Assembly (NCBI GenBank): GCA_023411575.1
Contig: JAEYOP010000040.1
Location: 186,001 to 250,000 of the forward strand
Source: Bacillota bacterium
GTDB taxonomy: Bacteria > Bacillota > Clostridia > Acetivibrionales > DTU013
DNA length: 64,000 nt
Reading direction: 5' to 3'
Below, in pieces: positions 8,701-18,632 of the stretch. How positions within the stretch are numbered: position 1 is the stretch's first letter; every line of letters starts with the position of its first letter. Both the position numbers and the translations under genes were made by a program. Below the pieces are notes generated by a model. It did no database searches. It had not been told where the DNA came from and saw nothing but the letters and a program-made list of their open reading frames with translations.

Positions 8701-10818
8701 CTATACTTTAAACCTTGCAACACTCTCTGCCAGACTTTCGGAGCTTTGCTTCGTCGCTTTCATCAATTCCGAGACCTTGGACGCTCTTTCCATTACATCC
8801 AAAGCTTTCTGGGAAATATTCTGCGTTCCCTGGGCTCCCTCGCTGTTTGAAACAGTAACTTCATTGATGGCTTTGACCATATTCTGTATGGAAGAAAGCA
8901 ATTCTTCCGAAGTTGCCGAAAAATCGGCAACAAGATCCTGAATCGACGCCGCGTCACTGTAATACTGCTCCCCGATTCCCACCATCGTTTTGTAGTCGCT
9001 GATGACTTTTGTATCAATGAAATTCAAAGCTTTCTCCGAACTTGACGCAAGGTCCCCGACCGATGCTATAACCTCCACGGTGACATTCCGGATCTTATTG
9101 ACGGTATTCTTTGAGTTCTCTGCAAGCTTTCGTATTTCATCGGCTACGACCGCGAACCCCTTGCCCGCCTCTCCGGCCCTGGCGGCCTCAACTGCAGCGT
9201 TCAGCGAAAGCAGGTTGGTCTGCGCGGTGATCTGAAGGATGGACTCTGTAAGAACATTTATTTTCTCAACCGCTTTGGATTGTTCCAACGCCTTTTTCAT
9301 TTCCGAATCTATATCATTCCGTATATCATGAGCCGCGTTTTGAGAAACAATCGCATTTTCTTTCAAAGCCTGGGCCCGTTTGCTTATCTCGCTGACTACA
9401 GCCGATCCTTTCTGGGCTTTTTCGGCAATGGACCGTACCGCACTTTCAATTTCATTTGATGTGGCATTCATTTCTTCGGTAGTGGCAGCCGTTTCCTCGG
9501 CCACCGCGGACATTTCCTCGGTGGTTGCCGATACTTCGGCTATTCTCTCCGATAATTCGGTTAAATTGTCCGAGGATATGACAATATTCTCCTTCACGTT
9601 ATGAACAATGCCCGATGTCTGTTCGATCAGACGTCCCATATTGGAAATCATCGAATTAATGCTCTTTGTGAGATAACCGAGCTCATCATGCCGTTTGGAG
9701 AACAGATTTACGGTGAGATCACCGGAAGCAGCCTGTCCTGAGGCTTTAATAATCCTGTTTATAGTCCCGCTCATGCTGTTTGCCATAAGCATGCCGATTC
9801 CCGCGGCAATTAGGACGGCAAGGATGATGAAAATAACCGTTGTACGTATAATCTGTTTTGCGGAGGCATTCAATTCGGAGGTGGGTATCAAACCGATAAT
9901 AGTATATCCTGAAGCTCCTATCTTGGAGTAGGTCATAAGGTAAAGTTCGCCTTTGTAATCTACTTCCGAAGAACCGTTTCCATTTTGATTTGATATAATA
10001 TCGTTATAGAATTTCTGATCCGCAATCAAAGCACTTTTATTATCCGTACCGCTGTTTGCAAAGTCCGCTTTATCCGGGCTTACAAGATGTACTTCCCCGC
10101 CTTTGCCGAGATTCATGCCATCCAGGAATTCCTGTATCAGATCCATTTTAAGGTCGATAATCAATATGCCTATCAACTGTCCGGTCGCTGTGCTTCTTAT
10201 TTCCTTTAAGGCAGTAACCGAGTAATCTTTTTCGATAATGCCCATCTTCTCGTCAATCTCTTTATGCGAACCCATCCATACGGTTTTTCCTTTCAGTTTC
10301 TCCATTTCCTGATACAAATCAAAATTCTTTAGGTCGTCCATGTTAAAGTCCGAGGACGATTTTGAGCCTGAGGGCAGTATGGATTTATCGCCGTCACCGA
10401 TCAGATAGATGTTTGAAACGTACTTGTTGGTTGACGAAATATTCAATAAGTCGTTGGACACGTTCCTGTATAGTTCAGCTGCTGCAGCCGGGTCATTGCT
10501 GCCGTCTGACGTACCCGAGAGATAATCACGGATATCTTTTTTTATAAGAAGCTGTTTACTAAGGTCTTCTACTGACGAGTAAACGACGTCCAGATATTTG
10601 CCGCCGTTTTCCATTGTCGCGACGGTTGATTGCTGCGCAACTTTGCGTACGGCATCCGATGCGCTAAAATAGGATACTATCCCCAGAATCATGAGAAAAA
10701 CAATGGGGACGGCAAACGCGAATATCAATTTTACACGTATTGTCTTTATTTTGATAATATTCGAAAGAAACTCAAATACCGATATAAAAAATTTCGATGT
10801 CCCTTTGAGATTTGCCAT
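8701..10818 (-). CDS. Methyl-accepting chemotaxis protein
   Basis: A 705-residue transmembrane chemoreceptor. A short cytoplasmic tail is followed by TM1 (about 30-52), an extracellular double-Cache-like sensor (about 55-320) and TM2 (about 325-347). Next come a HAMP linker and a long coiled-coil signalling domain. The conserved hairpin tip (LSLNAAVEAARAGEAGKGF and VVADEIRKLAENS) binds CheA/CheW. Its ligand is unknown, but its place between two sugar loci suggests attraction to a carbohydrate. AGAAGG precedes the ATG at 10818. It is convergent with the AraC gene, with only 20 bp between their stop codons. Confidence 0.94.
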   Translation of the reverse strand: MANLKGTSKFFISVFEFLSNIIKIKTIRVKLIFAFAVPIVFLMILGIVSYFSASDAVRKVAQQSTVATMENGGKYLDVVYSSVEDLSKQLLIKKDIRDYLSGTSDGSNDPAAAAELYRNVSNDLLNISSTNKYVSNIYLIGDGDKSILPSGSKSSSDFNMDDLKNFDLYQEMEKLKGKTVWMGSHKEIDEKMGIIEKDYSVTALKEIRSTATGQLIGILIIDLKMDLIQEFLDGMNLGKGGEVHLVSPDKADFANSGTDNKSALIADQKFYNDIISNQNGNGSSEVDYKGELYLMTYSKIGASGYTIIGLIPTSELNASAKQIIRTTVIFIILAVLIAAGIGMLMANSMSGTINRIIKASGQAASGDLTVNLFSKRHDELGYLTKSINSMISNMGRLIEQTSGIVHNVKENIVISSDNLTELSERIAEVSATTEEMSAVAEETAATTEEMNATSNEIESAVRSIAEKAQKGSAVVSEISKRAQALKENAIVSQNAAHDIRNDIDSEMKKALEQSKAVEKINVLTESILQITAQTNLLSLNAAVEAARAGEAGKGFAVVADEIRKLAENSKNTVNKIRNVTVEVIASVGDLASSSEKALNFIDTKVISDYKTMVGIGEQYYSDAASIQDLVADFSATSEELLSSIQNMVKAINEVTVSNSEGAQGTQNISQKALDVMERASKVSELMKATKQSSESLAESVARFKV

Positions 10819-11032
10819 TATAAATTACCTTCTTTCGAATAATTTGTGCAATTGATAATTTTATAAGGACGAATTAAATCGGTAACAGATACATAAATAA
10901 TAATAGCACATGACTTATGTAAAGTCTAACCAAAATAAGTAAATGATCATGCAACGAATCCCATTGACTGAAACAAGGCCAATGTCCGGGTTTTCACTCG
11001 GTCAATCAAAAAGTATGTCAGGTGTTCTTTTG

Positions 11033-12166
11033 CTATGTCAAGTCTTTTCCGGGTGTATTATCTGTTCCGGATTTTTTGCTCTTTACCTTCATCCATTCCG
11101 GCAACTGCAGCTTCAAGCCGTTCTTTTCACGAAGTGCGAGAACTACGCTCTGAAACAGAATAAAGAAGCACAGCATAAGGCCGGTGGTAATGCTCTGCCA
11201 ATAGGGCTCCCTAAGCCCTGAAGTAACCACAATACTGGTCATCGTCTTTAAAATAAGCACCCCGAAAAGCGTACCGACTACACTGCCAACGCCGCCGGTT
11301 AATAATGTCCCGCCGATAATAGCAGATGCAATCGCCTGTATTTCTGCGGCGGTAGCATTGGCAGCGTCTCCTGCCCCGGTATGCAGCAGATAGACATAAC
11401 CGCCGATTCCGGATAACAACCCGGCCAGCAAATAAGAATAGAATTTGGTCCGTTTTACATTGATGCCCAGCATTAACGCGCTCTGTTTGTGACCGCCTAC
11501 CGCATAGAGGTTGCGTCCGAATCGCGTCCATTTCAGAATTACCACTACAGCTAATACTATAGCTATAGCTACTATTACGCCGAGTTCAATTTTGGCGGGA
11601 ATAAAATTGCCGGTCTTTCCATAATAACCGATACCCGGAAGGATGACACGAAATTGCTTAAGGGCGACAAAGGCTTCCTGCGCCGCTGTGCGCGGAATAG
11701 CGCTGACTATGGTTATCATTCCTTTTGCAAAGAACATACCCGCTAAAGTGACAATAAAGGGCTGTATATCCAAATAGGCTATCAATATTCCCTGGACCAG
11801 TCCGAACGCCAGCCCTATACCCAGAGCCAAAGCCAACGAGCCTATTACGCTGCCGCTATGGTCGTCCAGATAAACAATACAAACCATGGTCACAAGGGCG
11901 GTTACTCCTCCCCCCGAAATATCAATGCCGCCTGCTATCATAACTACAGTCAGTCCGCAGGCAATCACAATCAAAAACGCATTGTTATTGAAAAGATCAA
12001 GGAACTGCTGAGGATTCAAGAACCCGCGGCCCCAGACAAGCATGGCAAGTAAGTACATGCCGATGAAGGTGCAAATTGTTATTCTCAAGAGCAAACTGGT
12101 GTTGGAAATAGGCTCCCTGTGCTTTTTCCCGGGTATTCCGGTAATTAAACCTTTATTACTTGTCAT
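11033..12166 (-). CDS. Sugar ABC transporter permease (RbsC/YjfF family)
   Basis: A 377-residue inner-membrane permease of the BPD_transp_2 family with about nine or ten hydrophobic segments. The conserved GGIDISGGGVTAL loop near residue 80 and GGTLLTGGVGSVVGTLFG near residue 300 are diagnostic of ribose/galactofuranose-type importers. It is the last gene of the importer operon and pairs with the preceding permease as a heterodimer. GGAG lies only one to four bases from the upstream ATG at 12175 but ten bases from the ATG at 12166, so I chose the latter. The protein resembles the YjfF half of the galactofuranose importer. Confidence 0.9.
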   Translation of the reverse strand: MTSNKGLITGIPGKKHREPISNTSLLLRITICTFIGMYLLAMLVWGRGFLNPQQFLDLFNNNAFLIVIACGLTVVMIAGGIDISGGGVTALVTMVCIVYLDDHSGSVIGSLALALGIGLAFGLVQGILIAYLDIQPFIVTLAGMFFAKGMITIVSAIPRTAAQEAFVALKQFRVILPGIGYYGKTGNFIPAKIELGVIVAIAIVLAVVVILKWTRFGRNLYAVGGHKQSALMLGINVKRTKFYSYLLAGLLSGIGGYVYLLHTGAGDAANATAAEIQAIASAIIGGTLLTGGVGSVVGTLFGVLILKTMTSIVVTSGLREPYWQSITTGLMLCFFILFQSVVLALREKNGLKLQLPEWMKVKSKKSGTDNTPGKDLT

Positions 12167-12220
12167 ATCATTCATTCTCCGTTATTTTCGTCGGTTTTTA
12201 ATCGCTTATCGCACAATTTC

Positions 12221-13282
12221 CTACAGGCTTTCCGTTATCTTTGCCGGCTTTTTTAACATCTTATCGCGCATCTGAAGGGCATATTCTTTTACAATTGGCG
12301 AACTAAGTACAACGATGGCTATAATAACAATTGCCTTATAGGCTTTTACCGCTGTTGAAGGAACCTTCATGGCATAAAGGGTAACCGTCAGCGCCTGAAT
12401 GATGAACGCCCCTATCACTGAACCGGCCAGGCTGAATTTTCCGCCGCCTAGAGAATTGCCTCCGATGGCGACTGCCAGAATAGCGTCCATTTCGATATCC
12501 AAAAGAATGGTTTCATGGTTGATAAGTCCGATTCTGCAGACGTTGATAACGCCCGAAATAGCAACACAAACGCCCAGTATCATAAAGGATAACAGTTTTA
12601 TCCAGGCAGCGTTGATTCCGTTTAAGCGGGCGGATTTTTCGTTGATTCCAACTGCTTGGGTGTATAACCCGAGATTGGTGAATTTTAAGACAAGCCAGAT
12701 CAACACCCCGAACAGGGTCATGATAAGAATGGGTGTGGGTATGGGGATGCCCGGAATAAAACCTCCGATCCCAACCAACAGCGGGCTCGAAACAGTAGGC
12801 GTTGCCCCGCCGTTTATCCAATAGGCTATGGAGCGTCCGGCAGAAAACAGGATTAATGTCGCAATCATCGGCTGAATCTTAAAAGCGGCAACCAATGTGC
12901 CGTTGAATGCGCCGAAAAGAATTGCAACGATACAGCTTGCCAAAAAGGCGAGAAGAATAATCGGTATTGTAATTTGATTCCCGCGAAGAACACTGACAAA
13001 AATACTGCCCGCTATTGCCGCCGCTGCGCCAACGCTGATATCCTGTCCTCTCGACGATGCGGTTACCAGCGTCATGCCGATTGCCAAAATAGCAAGCTCG
13101 GATGCGCCGTTTATGATGCTGACCAGATTCCCTGAAAGAACGGTGTTCCCATCGTTGTTGGTTATAATGGATATGGAGAAAAATCCAATATCCCTGATTA
13201 AATTAAAAACAATCAGCAAAAAAAGCGCAAACAGCGGGACCACCAATTGAGACCTCGTGAATTTATCAAAACCCTTAGCCAT
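12221..13282 (-). CDS. Sugar ABC transporter permease (RbsC/YtfT family)
   Basis: A 353-residue multi-pass permease of the same family as its downstream neighbour. The ATSSRGQDISVGAAAAIAGS loop (about residues 65-85) and IGGNSLGGGKFSLAGSVIGA (about 280-300) are the conserved cytoplasmic regions that contact the ATPase. It overlaps the end of the ATPase gene by 8 bp, and GGGGGAGG precedes its ATG, which indicates translational coupling. With the second permease it forms the membrane channel of the importer. Confidence 0.9.
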   Translation of the reverse strand: MAKGFDKFTRSQLVVPLFALFLLIVFNLIRDIGFFSISIITNNDGNTVLSGNLVSIINGASELAILAIGMTLVTASSRGQDISVGAAAAIAGSIFVSVLRGNQITIPIILLAFLASCIVAILFGAFNGTLVAAFKIQPMIATLILFSAGRSIAYWINGGATPTVSSPLLVGIGGFIPGIPIPTPILIMTLFGVLIWLVLKFTNLGLYTQAVGINEKSARLNGINAAWIKLLSFMILGVCVAISGVINVCRIGLINHETILLDIEMDAILAVAIGGNSLGGGKFSLAGSVIGAFIIQALTVTLYAMKVPSTAVKAYKAIVIIAIVVLSSPIVKEYALQMRDKMLKKPAKITESL

Positions 13283-14789
13283 TTTGAGCTGCCTCCCCCG
13301 CTATCGTATGCATAATTTTAGCTTGTGTCATGTCCTCGTCCCTCAATTCGCCAACAATGTTACGATCCCGCATAACGATGAGCCGCGAACAAGTGCGAAG
13401 CATCTCCTCTATTTCGGATGAAATAAACGTAACGCTGACGCCGTCTTCGGCAAGCTTGAGTACAAGCTTTTGGATATCCACTTTTGTACCGACGTCAATG
13501 CCGCGCGTCGGTTCGTCCAGGATCAGATACTTTGGATTTGTGAGCAGCCAGCGCGCAAGTATTACCTTTTGCTGATTGCCGCCCGAGAGTTGCTTTATGG
13601 GCGTATCCGTCGAAGCGGTTTTTATCCCTAATAATTTGACGTATTTATCTGCAAAGGCTTCCGCCTCCGTTTTGGAAAACGGACGGAAAAAGCCCTTCAT
13701 TACCTGCAGGGCAAGTATAATATTTTCACGCACGGACAAATCCTCAACGATACCGTCCTGTTTTCTGTCCTCGGGCAGATACCCTATACCCTGCTTCATT
13801 GCGTCTTTGGGCTTCCTTATTTTAACGTCTTTCCCATCTATCCTCACCCTGCCGCCGGTAATTTTATCGGCGCCGAAGATGGCGCGTACGCTTTCGCTGC
13901 GGCCAGAGCCAAGAAGACCGGTAAAACCATTTACTTCCCCCTTGTAAATTTTGAAGTCAAACGCTTTTGTGCCTTCCGTGCTTGATAGCCCGGATGCCTC
14001 GTAAGTGGGTGTGACGTCCGGCTCCGCTTGTATTGCCTTTCGATTATGTAACGCTGAAATGTCGTCAAGTTCTTTCCCCAACATCTTTGAAATGAGCTGT
14101 ACGCGCGGCAAATCCTTTATTTCATACTCTCCTACGAACTCGCCGTTACGCAAAACGGTTATCCTGTCGCATATCTCGTACACCTGTTCAAGAAAATGCG
14201 TTATGAAGATGATGCCGACCCCGCGGGACTTCAGTTCACGCATAAGAGAGAAAAGCTTTGCAACCTCGTGTTCGTCCAGCGAGGAGGTCGGCTCGTCCAG
14301 TATAAGTACTTTGCAGTCCATGTCCACGGCACGGGCAATGGCGACCATCTGCTGAACGGCCAGCGAGCAGGTAGCAAGCTGTTGAGTGGCTCTCGCAGGG
14401 ATATTAAGCTTAGTAAGCATCTCCGTCGTCTTCTTTTCCATAGAGCGCCAATTTACGAAACGGTAATTGCCCCGCCCGATAAACATATTTTCGGCAACGG
14501 TAAGGTTCGGGCAAAGGGTTATCTCCTGATAAACCGTACTGATGCCTAAATTCTGAGCCTCTTGAGGTGATTTTACTGCAATTTCTTTACCCGCCATCTG
14601 GATTTGCCCTGAATCTTTCGGGAACACGCCTGTCAAAACTTTGATCAAGGTTGACTTGCCGGCTCCATTCTCCCCCATCAAGGCGTGAATTTCGCCTTTG
14701 CGAAGAGTGAAATCCACATTTTGCAAGGCGCGTACACCCGGGAATGCTTTGCATATTTTCTGCATGGATAAAACGATATCGTTTTGCAT
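13275..14789 (-). CDS. Sugar ABC transporter ATPase, double-domain (RbsA/YtfR type)
   Basis: A 504-residue tandem nucleotide-binding protein. The first half has an intact Walker A (GENGAGKST) and Walker B (LILDEPTSSLD) but a degenerate signature (SLAVQQ). The second half has a degenerate Walker A (GLLGSGRSE), a perfect signature (LSGGNQQKV) and DEPTRGID. This arrangement gives one good composite ATP site, as is usual in the RbsA family. I chose the ATG at 14789, which has AAGGA nine bases upstream and starts MQNDIVLSMQ. An upstream in-frame start would add an implausible 28-residue tail. A large stem-loop separates it from the binding-protein gene. Confidence 0.93.
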   Translation of the reverse strand: MQNDIVLSMQKICKAFPGVRALQNVDFTLRKGEIHALMGENGAGKSTLIKVLTGVFPKDSGQIQMAGKEIAVKSPQEAQNLGISTVYQEITLCPNLTVAENMFIGRGNYRFVNWRSMEKKTTEMLTKLNIPARATQQLATCSLAVQQMVAIARAVDMDCKVLILDEPTSSLDEHEVAKLFSLMRELKSRGVGIIFITHFLEQVYEICDRITVLRNGEFVGEYEIKDLPRVQLISKMLGKELDDISALHNRKAIQAEPDVTPTYEASGLSSTEGTKAFDFKIYKGEVNGFTGLLGSGRSESVRAIFGADKITGGRVRIDGKDVKIRKPKDAMKQGIGYLPEDRKQDGIVEDLSVRENIILALQVMKGFFRPFSKTEAEAFADKYVKLLGIKTASTDTPIKQLSGGNQQKVILARWLLTNPKYLILDEPTRGIDVGTKVDIQKLVLKLAEDGVSVTFISSEIEEMLRTCSRLIVMRDRNIVGELRDEDMTQAKIMHTIAGEAAQNG

Positions 14790-14832
14790 AGGTACCCGTC
14801 CTTTATGTATTGGAAGTTTCATAAAGACGGCG

Positions 14833-14874
14833 GTGCGTGTATGCGGAAAATATCCGCATACGCCGCATCGCACA
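14833..14874 (-). terminator. Stem-loop between binding-protein and ATPase genes
   Basis: GTATGCGGA at 14839-14847 and TCCGCATAC at 14853-14861 form a perfect nine-base stem. It is extended by GTGCG/CGCAC arms after an imperfect middle. No U-run follows on the minus strand, so it is more likely a partial terminator or RNase barrier than a full stop. Such an element would give excess binding protein over the membrane components. Confidence 0.55.
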
Positions 14875-14919
14875 TATTTGGTCGAACTCCCTGTTGTCAG
14901 GTGAACGAAGATTTATCGG

Positions 14920-15957
14920 TTATTCGCCAAGACCGTATGTATCAATATCCGACTGCGTGATCGTCTTTGCGTCAAAACCTTTCTCTTCCGAAATAACCTT
15001 CTTTTCCGTGATCGTCTCGCCGGCTTCCAGTTTCTTTATCATTCCTTCGATTACAGAAGCCTGGAAGGGGCTGCACTGACCGTCATAGTTCCAGTTGCCT
15101 GCAAGCAGTTCCCTAAGCGCCCACTTGTTGCAATCAAAGCCCATTACTACGACATCCTTGCCAACGCCGTGGGTGATACCGGCTTCATCCAGCGCTGCAA
15201 CGGCGCCCTTTGCCATACCGTCATTTTCGGCATAGATCACATTGAATTTTTCTTTGGAATTGATTACGGATTCAACAATTTTCTTTGCCGTGGCTTCATC
15301 CCATGTAGCGGTCTGCTGTACAACCTTCTTCATGGTGCCGGCTGCAAATTCGGCATCTAATGCGGCTGTACGGCCAATCTGCGCATCGGAACCCATTGCG
15401 CCCTGAATGTGGATGACGTTATACTCCGGCAGTTTCTGTTCTTTCAGCCAGTTTACGGCTGTAGTGCCCTGATTTGCCATGTCGGAAACAACAGCGGCTT
15501 CATACAGGCTCTGATCAACATTCATCATACGGTCAAAGAGGAACACTTTGACGCCGGCTTCCTGAGCGCTTTTAAGAACAGTATCCCAACCATCTGTAGC
15601 TGCGGCCGAGATAAGAAGATAGTCTACACCGTCGGTGACAAACTGCTGAGCTGCATTCAACTGCTCATCGTTCTTCAGGCTGTAGAAGGTCGAGACCTTG
15701 TATCCGTTCGCTTCCGTGAAGACTTTTTCGAAGTCTGCCACGTTCGCGGCGCGATATCCGGACTCGGAAGGCGGATTGTTGACGATACCAACTTTAATGG
15801 GGCCTTTCGCAGTATCTGCCGGAGCCGCTTCTGTTGCTGCCGGGGCTGCTTCTGTTACCGCGGGTGCTGCGGTTTCCGCAGGTGTCTGAGTTGCGCCGCA
15901 TGCGGCCAGTCCAACAAGAAGTCCCACTACCAAGAGAACCGAAATGAGTTTTTTCAT
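14920..15957 (-). CDS. Sugar-binding lipoprotein of the importer (YtfQ-like)
   Basis: A 345-residue type-I periplasmic-binding-protein-fold lipoprotein. It has a signal peptide with lipobox GLAAC (Cys at about 21), a low-complexity Ala/Pro/Thr/Glu linker (to about 50) and two Rossmann-like lobes. ESGYRAANVADFEKVF near the start of the fold and SAAATDGWDTVLKSAQEAG resemble the galactofuranose-binding protein YtfQ. It captures a sugar outside the cell for the adjacent ATPase and permeases. The ATG at 15957 has GGGAGG upstream. Longer upstream in-frame extensions would run into the next gene and bury the signal peptide. The ligand could be galactofuranose or another furanose; this is inferred. 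Confidence 0.9.
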   Translation of the reverse strand: MKKLISVLLVVGLLVGLAACGATQTPAETAAPAVTEAAPAATEAAPADTAKGPIKVGIVNNPPSESGYRAANVADFEKVFTEANGYKVSTFYSLKNDEQLNAAQQFVTDGVDYLLISAAATDGWDTVLKSAQEAGVKVFLFDRMMNVDQSLYEAAVVSDMANQGTTAVNWLKEQKLPEYNVIHIQGAMGSDAQIGRTAALDAEFAAGTMKKVVQQTATWDEATAKKIVESVINSKEKFNVIYAENDGMAKGAVAALDEAGITHGVGKDVVVMGFDCNKWALRELLAGNWNYDGQCSPFQASVIEGMIKKLEAGETITEKKVISEEKGFDAKTITQSDIDTYGLGE

Positions 15958-16012
15958 GTTTTGTTTTCCTCCCTCAAAATATAGGTTTTGAAGAAATTTT
16001 TTCTTCATTTTC

Positions 16013-16042
16013 TTTATACCACATCCGAAAAATAGAAAACAA
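16013..16042 (-). promoter_or_regulatory. Putative promoter of the importer binding-protein gene
   Basis: Read on the minus strand, TTGTTT (16042-16037) and TATAAA (16018-16013) are separated by 18 bases. They lie about 60 bp before the ATG at 15957, in the 211-bp gap that separates the sensor genes from the importer genes. The transport genes may therefore form their own transcript under the upstream two-component system. Confidence 0.5.
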
Positions 16043-16168
16043 TATCCGCGGAAGAACCACGTAAGAATTTCAACCACCTGGGTAAAAAAGCGAACAACGG
16101 AAATCCCCTTCCCGGACAAAACCGGAATCGATCGTAATTTTTCAACTATACACCGTAAAAAAACGACC

Positions 16169-17164
16169 TTAATATTTCCTGCCGTCAATGATTCTCTGTG
16201 TGATCGTAAAGTAGTCAAACTGGGTTTCGTCAATATATTTTTCCCGCTCGATCGGCTCCCCGCGTTGCAGCCGCTTGATGATCTCGTCGACATACGGGCC
16301 CTGCAGCGGATTGCATTCCACATCCAGCCCGATTTTTCCCTCCAGGCAGTATTTCAGCGCAAGCTTTGTCGCGTCGAACGAGATGATGATCACGCCGCCG
16401 TTCACGTCGCATTTCAGTCCCGCCTTTTCCATTGCGTCGATCGCGCCGAGTGCCATGCCGTCGTTCTCGCAGTAAACGACGTCGATGTCTTTTGTCTGCT
16501 CCAGAATTTTGCCCATGACTTCGTACGTCTTGGCCCTGGTAAAATCACCGCATTCCTGGGCAACCATTTCCCAGTTGGGATGTCTCGGGACCGCCTGTTC
16601 TAGCGCGGCGGTCCGGCCAATCTGAGCGGTAGAGCCGATTGTTCCCTGAATATCGACGATCCGGATAGGGTCTGCCTCTCTCCCCTGTTTTTCCAGCAGC
16701 TTCTCCAGCCATTGGACGGCTTTTTCACCCTCTTTGCGGAAATCCGAGCCGATGTACGCCGTGAGAAGGCCCTTATCTTCCTCTTCAATATCGCGGTCGA
16801 TCATGATGACGGGGATGCCGGCCTCCTTTGCTTCCTGCAGAACCGTCTTCCAGCCTGTTTTCACTTTTGGGGAGAATACGATGTAGTCCACGTCCTGCTG
16901 GATAAAGGTGCGGATCGCCCGGATCTGGTTTTCCTGCTGCTGCCGGGCATCATCAAACATCAGGTCGTATCCGTTTTCTTCGCACAGCGCGGCCTTAACG
17001 CTCTCGGTGTTGGCCACCCGCCACTCCGATTCCGCGCCGACCTGCGAAAACCCGACCACGATCGGTTCATCCTTGGGCGCATCCGCCGCGGGCGGCGCTT
17101 CTTTTACACAGCCGCAAAGCAGGACCGCAAGACAGGCGGCTATAGCAAGCTTTCTTTTTTTCAT
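16169..17164 (-). CDS. YtfQ-like sugar-binding lipoprotein, probable sensor partner of the histidine kinase
   Basis: A 331-residue lipoprotein with signal peptide and lipobox VLLCGC (Cys at about 19). The mature part starts with GFSQVGAESEWRVANTES, very close to the YtfQ signature, then a full two-lobe fold. It is the third gene of a regulator-kinase-binding protein set and is separate from the transport genes. By analogy with YesM-type loci it may present sugar to the kinase rather than feed the permeases. The ATG at 17164 has GGAGAGGG upstream; an upstream in-frame start would overlap the kinase gene. Codon use is more G+C-rich than in the importer genes downstream. Confidence 0.88.
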   Translation of the reverse strand: MKKRKLAIAACLAVLLCGCVKEAPPAADAPKDEPIVVGFSQVGAESEWRVANTESVKAALCEENGYDLMFDDARQQQENQIRAIRTFIQQDVDYIVFSPKVKTGWKTVLQEAKEAGIPVIMIDRDIEEEDKGLLTAYIGSDFRKEGEKAVQWLEKLLEKQGREADPIRIVDIQGTIGSTAQIGRTAALEQAVPRHPNWEMVAQECGDFTRAKTYEVMGKILEQTKDIDVVYCENDGMALGAIDAMEKAGLKCDVNGGVIIISFDATKLALKYCLEGKIGLDVECNPLQGPYVDEIIKRLQRGEPIEREKYIDETQFDYFTITQRIIDGRKY

Positions 17165-17186
17165 GTTTCCCTCTCCTACCACAATA

Positions 17187-18632
17187 TTAACCGTTGGACT
17201 CATCGACCGTCTGCATGGGAATCGTTGCCACGACCTTTGTACCGATATCCGGTGTGCTTTCCACCGCTAGGCCGTATTCTCCGCCGAACAGGATCTGGAT
17301 CCTCTGGTGCACCGTCCTCAGCCCGAACCCTTCGCGCCTGCCTTCCGTCAGGGACGCCCGAACCTCGCCCAGACGTTCCTCCGTCATGCCGGGCCCGTCG
17401 TCTGTCACTTCCAGGACCATGCGTTCGTTCTGCTTTCTGCCGGCGACGTGGATAAAGCCTTTACGGCGTCTGTTTTTAATCCCGTGATACAGCGCGTTTT
17501 CCACCAGCGGCTGCAAGGTAAGCTTCGGCAGGATGAAGTATTTCAGTTGATCCGGAATGTCGATTTCGTATTCCATCATATCCCTGTAACGCATCTGCTG
17601 GATTTCCAGATAGCTTCGAATATGCTGTTCTTCCTCCGCAAGCGTGATGATGTTCTTTCCCCGGCTCAAGGAAAAGCGGAAATAATTCGACAGGCTGCTG
17701 ACCATCGTGACCGCTTCGCTGATTTCCCTGGACTCGATCAGCCAGATAATGGTGTCAAGCGTATTATAGAGAAAATGAGGATTGATCTGCGCCTGCAGCA
17801 GCGCCAATTCCGTGCGCCGGCGCTGCTTTTCCTGCTCGGTGCTCTTCTCGATCAGCCGCTTCAGGTGCCCGACCATGCTCTCTATGCCGTCCGAAAGAAG
17901 CTGCACTTCCTCCACGTCGGCCTGGATCGGTTCGCACACCAGCAGGCTGCCCTTGCCGATGGCTTCCAGGCGCTCGCAGATCCGGTCGATGGGATCAACG
18001 ATCCTGCGGCTTAGATTTCTCGACTTGGTCAAAAGAAAGTACAGCAGCACCAGCGACAAAACGACAACTACGCTCATCAAAACGACCATGTTCCGGATCA
18101 TGGTCGTCTGCAGGGCGTCCAGATGCACCGCCTCGTAATAAAGGTAAGTGTACATGTACTCCTGAATCAGGTCTGTCAGGACATAGATGTTGTTTTCCAG
18201 TTGGTCCTCGCGGGAATCGTACTCCTTCGTTACCGCGATCTGATCGATCTTATCCTCCAGGTTATGGCACAGGTTCAGCACGCTGCTGATGGCGCGCAGA
18301 CTGTCCTTTTCCGTCGTCGTATCGGTCAGCTTTCGCGCTATCGTCTCCGCGGACTGCACCTCCTTGATGGGCAGTCCCTCCGAATACTGGCTTTCAATCA
18401 CGTAATAGTACATTTTCAGATCGACGTCGTCCTTGAAGTTCCGGTTGAAGTCCGATGCCGTGGTGACATTGTTCAGGATCGCGTTATACTGCAGCACATA
18501 CCCGATCCCAAGGGACGCAATCGCGATGATGACAATCATCAGCGGAAATGAGACGATCAGGATGATATTCCAGAGTTTGCTCTGCATGGTCATTTTTCCG
18601 CTTTTCGCTTTCCGACGGAAATTTATGCTCAC
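17187..18632 (-). CDS. Sensor histidine kinase, YesM/LytS type
   Basis: A 481-residue membrane kinase. TM1 (about 22-50), an extracellular segment of about 120 residues and TM2 (about 183-205) are followed by a HAMP-like linker. Then come the His_kinase motif NPHFLYNTLDTIIWLIE, with the phospho-accepting His, and an ATPase domain with the N box (LVENALYHGI) and G box (DDGPGMTEE). The start is GTG, overlapping the regulator's TGA as GTGA, with GAGGAG upstream, so translation is coupled. It probably senses the sugar bound by the adjacent lipoprotein and phosphorylates the response regulator at 18629-20245. Confidence 0.93.
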   Translation of the reverse strand: MSINFRRKAKSGKMTMQSKLWNIILIVSFPLMIVIIAIASLGIGYVLQYNAILNNVTTASDFNRNFKDDVDLKMYYYVIESQYSEGLPIKEVQSAETIARKLTDTTTEKDSLRAISSVLNLCHNLEDKIDQIAVTKEYDSREDQLENNIYVLTDLIQEYMYTYLYYEAVHLDALQTTMIRNMVVLMSVVVVLSLVLLYFLLTKSRNLSRRIVDPIDRICERLEAIGKGSLLVCEPIQADVEEVQLLSDGIESMVGHLKRLIEKSTEQEKQRRRTELALLQAQINPHFLYNTLDTIIWLIESREISEAVTMVSSLSNYFRFSLSRGKNIITLAEEEQHIRSYLEIQQMRYRDMMEYEIDIPDQLKYFILPKLTLQPLVENALYHGIKNRRRKGFIHVAGRKQNERMVLEVTDDGPGMTEERLGEVRASLTEGRREGFGLRTVHQRIQILFGGEYGLAVESTPDIGTKVVATIPMQTVDESNG